Shown in pieces: positions 1 to 5,348 of a stretch of 7,483 bases of DNA (position 1 is the stretch's first letter; each line of letters opens with the position of its first letter). The notes under the pieces are model-generated. The model did not search any database. It worked only from the letters and a program-made list of their open reading frames with translations, and was not told the DNA's origin. This DNA is from an uncultured Ignavibacteria bacterium (GTDB taxonomy: Bacteria; Bacteroidota; Ignavibacteria; SZUA-365), in contig CAJXSA010000184.1 of the NCBI GenBank assembly GCA_913060595.1, forward strand, positions 1 to 7,483, given 5' to 3'. Made by a program: the position numbers and the translations under genes.

Positions 1-1
1 C

Positions 2-619
2 TGGACCGATCCCTCGATCGACCCCGCCGCCGTCGTGCTGTACGCCGCGCGCGACATGGTGCCCGCGCCGGTCGGACTGCTGCTGCTCGCAGCCGCCGTG
101 GTGGTGGTGATTTCCACCGGCATGAACTACCTGCTGAGTCCGTCGACCAACATCATGCGCGACATTTACCAGCGCTTCATGAAGCCCGACGCCTCGCAGG
201 AGAGCATGGTGGCGCTGCAGAAAGTGTTCATCGTCGTGCTCGGACTCGTGGCCTTCCTGATGATTTTCCTGCCCACCGTCATGGGCTGGGAAATCTCGGT
301 GCTCAAGTACGCCTACTTCGCCTACACCATATACGGCGTGGCCATCACGCCCGCGCTCTTCGCCGCGCTGTCCTGGAAACGCGCGACCAAACAGGGCGGC
401 GTGGCCAGCATCGTCACCGGCGCCACCCTCGCCATATTCTTCGACTTCGTGCTTCCCTACGTGGCGCCGCAGGTCATGATCGGCGAGGACGCCTGGGGCA
501 TTCCCAGCATCTATCCCGCGCTCATCGGTTCCATCGGCATGCTGATCGTCGTCAGCCTGCTCACCCCGAAACCCGACCGCGCCGTGCTCGCGAAGCTTTT
601 CCCGGATGTGAAGGGATAA
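2..619 (+). CDS. Sodium:solute symporter (SSS family), C-terminal part
   Basis: This gene is cut by the left edge; the frame is open from base 2 and 205 residues remain before the TAA. The protein is an inner-membrane secondary transporter expected to use the Na+ gradient to import a small solute. About five hydrophobic helices are visible, at window residues about 24-45, 70-91, 102-124, 130-152 and 169-189. The first ends in STGMNYLLSPSTN followed by an RDIYQRF-type loop, which corresponds to the conserved 'STADS.LL..ATN..RDIYQRF' segment of the SSS family. That fixes the family well, but not the substrate: members carry sugars, proline, pantothenate, carboxylates and others, and the specificity-defining N-terminal helices lie outside the window. 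The usual family length is about 500-600 residues, so perhaps 60% is missing. It is the last gene of its transcription unit, because a strong terminator follows 26 bases after the stop. Confidence 0.9.
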   Translation, partial: WTDPSIDPAAVVLYAARDMVPAPVGLLLLAAAVVVVISTGMNYLLSPSTNIMRDIYQRFMKPDASQESMVALQKVFIVVLGLVAFLMIFLPTVMGWEISVLKYAYFAYTIYGVAITPALFAALSWKRATKQGGVASIVTGATLAIFFDFVLPYVAPQVMIGEDAWGIPSIYPALIGSIGMLIVVSLLTPKPDRAVLAKLFPDVKG

Positions 620-645
620 GCGCGCACGCGTGATGCATTCGTGCA

Positions 646-673
646 GGGGCGGCTTCGAAGCCGCCCCTTTTTT
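646..673 (+). terminator. Rho-independent terminator after the symporter gene
   Basis: A perfect inverted repeat has arms GGGGCGGCTT (646-655) and AAGCCGCCCC (658-667), followed immediately by six T (668-673). The centre is TTCGAA, so the real loop is probably four bases or so with a 9-bp GC-rich stem. This is a textbook intrinsic terminator on the + strand. It closes the symporter transcript and insulates the next promoter, which begins only 10 bases downstream. Confidence 0.93.
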
Positions 674-683
674 ATGCGTGATG

Positions 684-712
684 TTGACTATGTCGAGGGG
701 AGGCGCTAGTAT
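684..712 (+). promoter_or_regulatory. Sigma70-like promoter candidate for the beta-barrel gene
   Basis: TTGACT (684-689, five of six bases of the -35 consensus) and TAGTAT (707-712, four of six of the -10 consensus) are separated by exactly 17 bases. They lie just after the upstream terminator and about 100 bases before the next start codon, which is where a promoter is needed. Transcription would start near 719, giving a leader of about 95 bases. No Bacteroidota-type TAnnTTTG element is seen here. The call rests on motif and position only. Confidence 0.5.
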
Positions 713-804
713 CCCTGCATACGACACGGCATGTCCTGAGTGATGTCCTGCGGCGCGTGAGAGCGCGTTCGCCGGGGGGATGTGCATATGGAATGCAACG
801 GAAC

Positions 805-810
805 GGAGGT
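805..810 (+). promoter_or_regulatory. Ribosome binding site that sets the start of the beta-barrel gene
   Basis: GGAGGT lies just before the ATG at 814 (spacer 3-4 bases, slightly short). It favours that ATG over the in-frame ATG at 757. The protein beginning at 814 also starts directly with a signal peptide. Confidence 0.65.
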
Positions 811-813
811 CCC

Positions 814-1401
814 ATGCGCACGGTTTTGATTCTTATCGCCCTTTTCCTGTTCACCATTCCAACGCAGGCGCAGTTCCTTCAGGGACAGTACGAGCTGCAG
901 CTCTCGGGGACGGCAGGGAGCGTGAGTGAAACGATGTCCTGGAACGGAACGGAAGGCAGCAACGAAGTGGAATCGTCGCTGACGTTCGCCTATATCGCCG
1001 TCACGCCGGCGTACTACATATTCCGCGGCGTCGCCGTAGAGTTCGAAGCGGGACTGCGTGCCGTGGAAGGATATCGGCCGGCACAGTCGCTGCTACTCAA
1101 CCTCGCGTACACGCATTTCTTCCGCGGCACCGTCGTCGCCGCGTTCGTCCGCGGGGGAGGGGGACTGTCAAACGGAATCATAAATCCGGTGCACTGGCAT
1201 CCGGGCGGAGCGAAGGACAGCTTCGATGTCACCGTTCTGCAGGCGGGAGCGGGATTGAAGCTGCGCGCGGGCAACACCGGCCTCGTGCGCATTGAACTGA
1301 ACTATCGGCAGCAGGACTATGATGCGGACGGAGTGCTCGGCGCTGCCGATGTCTCCGTCGGTACCGTCGCCCTTCTGCTGGGGGTGGGTGTGCTGTTGTA
1401 G
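814..1401 (+). CDS. Secreted outer-membrane beta-barrel-like protein, function unknown
   Basis: The protein has 195 residues and I do not recognise it as a named one. It begins with a clear Sec signal peptide: MR, a hydrophobic run (residues 4-15) and a probable cleavage after TQA (about residue 19), leaving QFLQGQYELQL. The rest is made of alternating polar/hydrophobic stretches rich in Gly, Tyr, Phe and Val (for example around residues 22-31, 50-65, 70-80, 88-98, 104-116 and 140-175) with short Gly/Asn/Asp turns. This is typical of small OmpA/opacity-type 8-10 strand barrels. The C-terminus ends in GVGVLL rather than the classical terminal Phe/Tyr. The frame is also open upstream to an ATG at 757, but that extension would bury the signal peptide. 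The gene appears monocistronic: terminator and promoter upstream, and a convergent gene 18 bases downstream. The envelope location is well supported; the strand count and role are not. Confidence 0.72.
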   Translation: MRTVLILIALFLFTIPTQAQFLQGQYELQLSGTAGSVSETMSWNGTEGSNEVESSLTFAYIAVTPAYYIFRGVAVEFEAGLRAVEGYRPAQSLLLNLAYTHFFRGTVVAAFVRGGGGLSNGIINPVHWHPGGAKDSFDVTVLQAGAGLKLRAGNTGLVRIELNYRQQDYDADGVLGAADVSVGTVALLLGVGVLL

Positions 1402-1419
1402 CGGCGAGGGGGCGGGGAT

Positions 1420-2745
1420 TCAGCTGTCCGCTGATGTCCCGGATACGTCGTCGAGCAGGGCGGCGAGGCGGCGGGTGACGGCGCTGCGCTCAAAGGTCAT
1501 GACGCGCGCGCGGTCCTGTTCTGTTCCGAGACGGTCTTCCTTCCACTGCGTGTAGAAGTCGAGGAAGATGTCGGCGATGCCGTCGATGTTCTTCGAGCGC
1601 GCGCAGCGGCCGGAGCGCGTTTCCTCGATCACGCGCGTGACCGCGCCCTCGGGGGCGAGGGTGATGACGGGCTTGCCCGAGCCCATGTACTCGTACACCT
1701 TGCCCGGGACGATCTCCTCGTTCCCCTTGAAATCGTCGACGACCATGAGCAGGGCGTCGCTCTGGAAGAGATGGCGGACGCTGGCGGCATGCGGCATATA
1801 GTCGTGCACGAGAATGCTGTCGGCGAGCACGGGGTGATCGAACATCGCGCGCACCTCGGCGCCGAAGCGGCCGATGAACTGCAGGCGGATATCCGACGGG
1901 TCGACGCGTCCCTGTTCGACGAGTCGCGCCACGGCGGCGAAAAAGCTTTCCGGATTGCGCTTGCCATACATCGACCCGGTGTAGGTGACCACGAAGCGGT
2001 CTTTCTCCACAACCTCGACGGTGGGGAAGTCGGCGCTGTCGAAGCCGTTCGGCAGGTGATGCACTTTCGCGGTGTCGAGGTCCGGGTACTTGCCCGCGAA
2101 GTCCTTGGCGATGCCCTCCCAGGCCACTTCCATGCGGTCGCATTCCGCGTACACCGAGCGCTCGTAGGCGCGGTCGATCGCATCGGGCAGCCACCAGCGG
2201 TTGGGCGCGGAGAGAAAGCCGCGCCACGGGTCGCGGAAGCCCGCCACCCAGGGCAGGCCGGTTCTCCGCTTGAGATTGCGCGCGATCATCGAACAGCTGT
2301 ACGGCGGGGAGGAGGAATAGATGGCCTGGATGTCATGCTTTTCGATGATTTCCAGTCCCTGCTTCACCCCCGGCTTGATCCAGCCCATGCGGGCGTCGGG
2401 AATGAAAAACGTCGCGCGCACGAACTCGGCCAGAGTCTCTTTGAGCGAACGTTTTTCGCCGGGTTTCGGGATGGTGTTGACGTCCACCGGCGTTCCCTTT
2501 TTCTTGCCGGTGAAGGCGCGGTATACGGCGTAGGGCTCGAGTATCGGCGTGCGGTAGACGATGGCCTCGGCGGGAATCTCGTTGAGCAGCGATTCGTCGC
2601 GTGCGGGATAGTCGGCGTCCTTGACGGTGAGGATGACGGGACGCCAGCCGTTGTCGAGCAGGTAGGTGCAGAACTTGAGCACGCGCTGCACGCCCGGGCC
2701 GCCGGACGGCGGGAAATAATACGTCACGACGAGGACATTTTTCAT
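1420..2745 (-). CDS. GT4-type (GT-B fold) glycosyltransferase
   Basis: A 441-residue cytoplasmic or membrane-associated sugar transferase. The N-terminal Rossmann half opens with NVLVVTYYFPPSGGPGVQR (residues 3-21), the glycine-rich acceptor-side loop of GT4 enzymes. FRDPW follows at 170-174 and the linker motif NGFD at 233-236. The C-terminal donor domain starts at FVVTYTGSMYGKRNP (251-265). It contains the retaining-GT4 E-x7-E signature (E344 and E352) in EEIVPGKVYEYMGSGKPVI (343-361), which binds the nucleotide-sugar. Length is normal for the family; donor and acceptor cannot be deduced. The ATG at 2745 overlaps the TGA of the upstream flavin oxidoreductase by one base, and AGGAG lies 8 bases before it, so translation is probably coupled. 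A GTG immediately upstream (2748) is in frame and would add one residue; ATG is preferred. It is the last gene of the minus-strand operon. No intrinsic terminator is visible beyond its stop. Confidence 0.9.
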   Translation of the reverse strand: MKNVLVVTYYFPPSGGPGVQRVLKFCTYLLDNGWRPVILTVKDADYPARDESLLNEIPAEAIVYRTPILEPYAVYRAFTGKKKGTPVDVNTIPKPGEKRSLKETLAEFVRATFFIPDARMGWIKPGVKQGLEIIEKHDIQAIYSSSPPYSCSMIARNLKRRTGLPWVAGFRDPWRGFLSAPNRWWLPDAIDRAYERSVYAECDRMEVAWEGIAKDFAGKYPDLDTAKVHHLPNGFDSADFPTVEVVEKDRFVVTYTGSMYGKRNPESFFAAVARLVEQGRVDPSDIRLQFIGRFGAEVRAMFDHPVLADSILVHDYMPHAASVRHLFQSDALLMVVDDFKGNEEIVPGKVYEYMGSGKPVITLAPEGAVTRVIEETRSGRCARSKNIDGIADIFLDFYTQWKEDRLGTEQDRARVMTFERSAVTRRLAALLDDVSGTSADS

Positions 2746-3875
2746 CACTGCTGCTCCTCTTCTTCCTCGACCGGCAGCCAGCCTTCACGCGCGAGCAGCG
2801 TGCGGTACAGCGGCTGCGGGAGCTGCAGCTGTTCGGCGCCGCCGCTGCGGGGCAGGGTGGCGCGGATTTCCCGGGCGCGTCCCTCGGCGACTTTTTCCAC
2901 CCAGCGGGGTTCCATGAGCATGATGCGTCCGAGCGCAACGGCCGCGCAGCCGTCGTCGAGAATGAACTGCGCGTCCTCGGGATTGTACACCAGTCCCACA
3001 CCGATCACGGGCAGTCGTCCCGCGACGCGGTCGATGATGCAGCGCGTGGGACGCTCCCGGTCGCTGTCGTCGCGCATCGAACCCGCGAGGTAGCTGCGCA
3101 CGGACACGTGCAGCCAGTCCAGGGGACGCTCTGCCAGCGCGTCAACGAGTTCAAGCGTCTCCGCAATGGTAATGCCCGGCTCCTCGACCTCCTCGGGCGA
3201 GATGCGATAGCCCACGGCGAAGGGACGTCCCGCCTGCGCGGCGGCGGCGCACACGGCGTCGGTGACGGCGAGGGGGAAGCGCATGCGCTTCTCCAGCGAT
3301 CCGCCCCAGTCGTCGGAGCGCCGGTTGGAATGCGGGGAGAAGAACTGCTGCAGCAGGTAGGTGTTGGCACCGTGGATTTCCACGCCGTCATAGCCGGCCT
3401 CTATGGCACGGCGCGTGGCCGCGGCGAAGGCGTCGATGCTTTCGAGAATTTCGTCGTGCGTCATCGGGCGGGGACGGTCGAAGCCCGGGCGCTCGGCGGG
3501 TTCGGCCGAGGCGGACACCGGCTGTCCGGGCAGCAGCGAAGAGGGACACATGCGTCCCCCGTGATGAATCTGCAGGATGGCGCGCGCGCCTTCGGCGTGA
3601 ATGCCCTCGCAGGCGGCGCGCAGCGAGGGCAGGGTTTCGTCGGTGTCGCAGGCCCACTGGCCGGAGAAGGCCTTGCCCATGCGCTGCACGTAGCAGGCGG
3701 CGGTCATGACCAGGCCGGGACCGCCGGAGCGGACGCGCAGGTATGCGAGTTCATCTTCGTGAATGCGTCCGTCGTCATGCGACGACCAGGTGGTCATCGG
3801 GGCGAGGACGATGCGGTTGCGGGTCTGGAGGCCGGAAAGGAAACGGAGTTCCTCGAACAGTGCCGGGTACTGCAT
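2745..3875 (-). CDS. NADH:flavin oxidoreductase, Old Yellow Enzyme family
   Basis: A 376-residue FMN-dependent TIM-barrel enzyme expected to reduce an activated C=C or another electrophilic substrate with NAD(P)H; the substrate is unknown. OYE landmarks occur in order. NRIVLAPMTTWS (20-31) is the first strand over the flavin. QIHHGGR follows at 102-108. EIHGANTYLLQQFFSPHSN (166-184) carries the substrate-binding pair H168/N171 and the likely proton donor Y173. RRSDDWGGSLEKR (185-197) comes next, then YRISPEE (222-229), and GVGLV (292-296) and ALGR (314-317) at the FMN phosphate end. The APMTTWS start and DELAYLRVRS segment recall the Bacillus YqiG branch more than YqjM, which has Cys where Thr28 lies here. 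There is no C-terminal Fe-S/NADH domain, so this is a single-domain OYE. ATG 3875 is chosen because family homology begins there, although no good Shine-Dalgarno precedes it and the frame stays open far upstream. The protein ends in an acidic EEEEEQQ tail. It is the middle gene of the operon, 26 bases after the flippase-like gene. Confidence 0.92.
   Translation of the reverse strand: MQYPALFEELRFLSGLQTRNRIVLAPMTTWSSHDDGRIHEDELAYLRVRSGGPGLVMTAACYVQRMGKAFSGQWACDTDETLPSLRAACEGIHAEGARAILQIHHGGRMCPSSLLPGQPVSASAEPAERPGFDRPRPMTHDEILESIDAFAAATRRAIEAGYDGVEIHGANTYLLQQFFSPHSNRRSDDWGGSLEKRMRFPLAVTDAVCAAAAQAGRPFAVGYRISPEEVEEPGITIAETLELVDALAERPLDWLHVSVRSYLAGSMRDDSDRERPTRCIIDRVAGRLPVIGVGLVYNPEDAQFILDDGCAAVALGRIMLMEPRWVEKVAEGRAREIRATLPRSGGAEQLQLPQPLYRTLLAREGWLPVEEEEEQQ
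2754..2758 (-). promoter_or_regulatory. Ribosome binding site for the glycosyltransferase, inside the upstream gene
   Basis: On the minus strand AGGAG (2758 to 2754) is followed by 8 bases and the ATG at 2745. The site lies within the Glu-codon run that encodes the acidic tail of the upstream oxidoreductase. Together with the TGATG stop/start overlap, it indicates translational coupling and supports ATG 2745 as the start. Confidence 0.7.
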
Positions 3876-3901
3876 ATCGTTCAGCTGCGGGTGAAACAGT
3901 G

Positions 3902-4969
3902 TTACTGTGCGCTTCGGGCGCGCAGGAGCGCGGAGAACGAGAGTCCCCGCGTGGTGAGATAGTAGATGCCGAAGACGATGGGCACCATGTAATTGATGAA
4001 ATGCGTGAGCGTGGCGTAGGCCACGGCGTCGGCTTCGGTGAAGCTGACGAACTTCATCAGCGCGATGCGGGCGGTGACGTGGAAGACGCCGAAGGCGCCG
4101 GGTGTCGGCGCGATGGCATAGCCCAGGGCCGTGACGGCCCAGATCTCCAGTGCCGCGAACATGGTGACGTCCGGTCCGTATCCGCTTTCGAAGGCGAAGA
4201 ACATCATGTACAGCGGGATCAGGTAGAGCAGGTAAATCGCCACCGTCCAGAACAGCACGAGCAGCACCTGCCGCAGCGAGCGGATGGCGCCGAAGCCCAG
4301 CTGCAGCTTGCGGAACATGTCCAGCACGCCCTCGCGCAGCCGCGCGAGCTTTTCTATTCCGAAGCGCCGCGAAATCCAGGACAGGGGAGCGGAGAAGGTC
4401 TCGGCCATCCAGAGTCCCGCCTTGCTGGGCGCGATGACCAGGAAGACCACGCCGAGCAGTATGGCCATGTACACGATGGGACGAATGACGTCGGCCTGCA
4501 CGCCGATTTCCTCGAAGCCGTCGAAGAGCTGGGCGTCCACCATCATGATGGAGGCGATGATGATCAGCAGGGCGACGGTGTCGATGAAGCGTTCGACGAT
4601 GATGCTGCCGAGCAGCGAACTGTAGGTAGTGCTTTTCTCCGCCTGGTCGGTGAACCAGGGCCGCACCAGCTCGCCGCTGCGCGGGATGAGGTTGTTCATG
4701 AAATACCCCGTCATCACGCCGGCAAACAGGTTGCTCGTGCGCACATCGGGGTGAATGCGCTCGAGTATCACTTTCCAGCGGACTGCGCGCGCATAATGCG
4801 AGAGCAGGATGGGAATGATGATCAGGAGGGCGTACCAGTAATTCGCCGTGCGGAAACTGCGTCCCAGTTCGCTGAAATCCACCTTCCACACGGAGAAGTA
4901 GATGGAAAACGCCACGATCAGAAACGTGACCGTCACCTTGAGTATGGAAGCGAGCCGCTGGCGGTTCAT
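3902..4969 (-). CDS. Flippase-like integral membrane protein (LPG_synthase_TM / UPF0104 family)
   Basis: A 355-residue polytopic inner-membrane protein with roughly eight hydrophobic helices, including about residues 9-27, 44-60, 118-145, 163-182, 234-260 and 320-340. Family motifs are RAVRWKVIL (61-69), GYFMNNLIPRSGELVRP (88-104), VERFIDT (125-131) and APTPGAFGVFH (287-297). These match the transmembrane domain first described in lysylphosphatidylglycerol synthase (MprF), PF03706. The catalytic aminoacyl-transfer domain of MprF is absent, so it is a stand-alone 'flippase-like' protein, probably acting on a lipid or glycolipid. Start ATG 4969 is chosen because the hydrophobic N-terminus begins just after it. 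The frame is open 60 more codons to 5149, but that stretch is polar, unlike the family, and reads through intergenic palindromes. The Shine-Dalgarno is weak (GGAA 4-7 bases upstream). It is the first gene of the minus-strand operon, followed after 26 bases by the flavin oxidoreductase and then the glycosyltransferase; that context fits cell-envelope lipid modification. Confidence 0.86.
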   Translation of the reverse strand: MNRQRLASILKVTVTFLIVAFSIYFSVWKVDFSELGRSFRTANYWYALLIIIPILLSHYARAVRWKVILERIHPDVRTSNLFAGVMTGYFMNNLIPRSGELVRPWFTDQAEKSTTYSSLLGSIIVERFIDTVALLIIIASIMMVDAQLFDGFEEIGVQADVIRPIVYMAILLGVVFLVIAPSKAGLWMAETFSAPLSWISRRFGIEKLARLREGVLDMFRKLQLGFGAIRSLRQVLLVLFWTVAIYLLYLIPLYMMFFAFESGYGPDVTMFAALEIWAVTALGYAIAPTPGAFGVFHVTARIALMKFVSFTEADAVAYATLTHFINYMVPIVFGIYYLTTRGLSFSALLRARSAQ

Positions 4970-5111
4970 GATTTCCGTATATAAGGAATGGACAACATCG
5001 CCGAAATATACGCATAATCGGCACGTGTCTCCCACTCTTTCCCGTCCCGATTCTTCCAGGCACGTGCGCTGCAGCGATATTCCCCGCTCTCGCAGAGGGT
5101 GATAATTCGGG

Positions 5112-5125
5112 AATGACCGGTCATT
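5112..5125. repeat. 14-bp perfect palindrome, possible operator
   Basis: AATGACCGGTCATT is identical to its own reverse complement. It lies between the two divergent operons, about 140 bases before the flippase-like start and about 220 bases before the carboxyltransferase start. Size and symmetry fit a site for a dimeric repressor such as a TetR- or GntR-type regulator, but no regulator gene is in the window and the identity is unknown. Confidence 0.4.
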
Positions 5126-5170
5126 TTTCACCCAGGCGCATGGCTGCAATGCCGTGCATGCACCACTTCC

Positions 5171-5199
5171 GGCACATGGCGACCGGGATGTGCCCCGGT
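5171..5199. repeat. Two overlapping, mutually exclusive inverted repeats
   Basis: Arms GGCACAT (5171-5177) and ATGTGCC (5188-5194) form a 7-bp inverted repeat with a 10-base centre. Arms ACCGGG (5182-5187) and CCCGGT (5194-5199) form a second, 6-bp repeat with a 6-base centre. They share bases, so both cannot form hairpins at once. They end 14 bases before the promoter candidate of the mmdA operon, so a protein-binding site is more likely than an RNA structure. Confidence 0.35.
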
Positions 5200-5213
5200 A
5201 TCAAATAAAAACG

Positions 5214-5245
5214 GTTGTTTATGAACGCCTTAATCGATAATTTTG
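5214..5245 (+). promoter_or_regulatory. Bacteroidota-type promoter candidate for the mmdA operon
   Basis: TAATTTTG (5238-5245) matches the Bacteroidota -7 consensus TAnnTTTG exactly. GTTG (5214-5217), three of four bases of the -33 TTTG box, lies 20 bases upstream, inside the 19-21 base spacing reported for that phylum. A weaker sigma70 reading (TTGTTT, 15 bases, GATAAT) overlaps the same bases. Transcription would start near 5252, giving a leader of about 97 bases that contains the hairpin at 5286-5306. Confidence 0.5.
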
Positions 5246-5285
5246 TAACAATTGGGAGTTTTGAAGTAAAAACCGGAAGCATTTT

Positions 5286-5306
5286 GTATCGGGGGTGTCC
5301 CGATAC
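5286..5306 (+). repeat. 8-bp perfect inverted repeat in the mmdA leader (operator or RNA hairpin)
   Basis: GTATCGGG (5286-5293), a 5-base centre GGTGT, and CCCGATAC (5299-5306) form a perfect stem-loop just downstream of the proposed transcription start and 42 bases before the mmdA ATG. No T-run follows, so it is not an intrinsic terminator. It could be a repressor operator or an mRNA 5' hairpin. The GTATC core recurs at 5198-5202 within CGGTATC. Confidence 0.5.
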
Positions 5307-5348
5307 CGTGCATATAACATCAAAAATCGTCTCAAGGACGTTATTATC

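Larger units (their letters stand above)
4970..5348. other. Divergent intergenic region with inverted repeats
   Basis: These 379 bases separate the start codons of two divergent operons. The left half is GC-rich and holds two GGCACGTG boxes (5020-5027, 5059-5066). The middle holds a 14-bp palindrome (5112-5125), a 10-bp palindrome GTGCATGCAC (5154-5163) and two overlapping inverted repeats (5171-5199). From about 5200 the sequence turns AT-rich, with a promoter candidate (5214-5245) and a leader hairpin (5286-5306). For the minus-strand operon the best promoter element I see is TATATTTC (5010 to 5003), close to the Bacteroidota TAnnTTTG, but without a convincing upstream partner. I see no convincing protein gene in it: the open frames crossing it are extensions or shadows of the flanking genes. 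Confidence 0.75.

Noticed and set aside
757..813. Upstream ATG 757 for the beta-barrel protein
   Set aside because: It would place 19 residues before a clear signal peptide. The GGAGGT at 805-810 points to ATG 814.
1402..1419. Possible bidirectional terminator between the converging genes
   Set aside because: Only 18 bases separate the stop codons and no stem-loop with a T-run is present on either strand.
1771..4984. Long plus-strand open frames (1771-3093 and 3743-4984) antisense to the minus-strand operon
   Set aside because: They are codon-position shadows of the well-recognised minus-strand genes, rich in His/Arg/Asp/Glu/Gly, with no recognisable domain and no ribosome binding sites at sensible starts.
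3876..5063. Upstream extension of the flavin oxidoreductase frame, open to 5063 for a 772-residue reading
   Set aside because: The extra ~396 residues are Arg/His/Pro-rich, low-complexity-looking sequence that overlaps the flippase-like gene out of frame. OYE homology begins exactly at ATG 3875. It is an artefact of high-GC sequence, not a fusion protein.
4970..5149. N-terminal extension of the flippase-like protein from 5149
   Set aside because: The 60 extra residues are polar and unlike the family, and run through the intergenic palindrome. The membrane protein begins naturally at ATG 4969.
5286..5310. Leader hairpin read as an attenuator terminator
   Set aside because: No run of T follows the stem on the plus strand, and the stem has only 8 bp. 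An operator or translational hairpin is more plausible.
5295..5348. GTG start at 5295 adding 18 residues to the carboxyltransferase
   Set aside because: It lies inside the leader hairpin, lacks a ribosome binding site and adds residues not typical of the family. ATG 5349 with AAGGA upstream is better.
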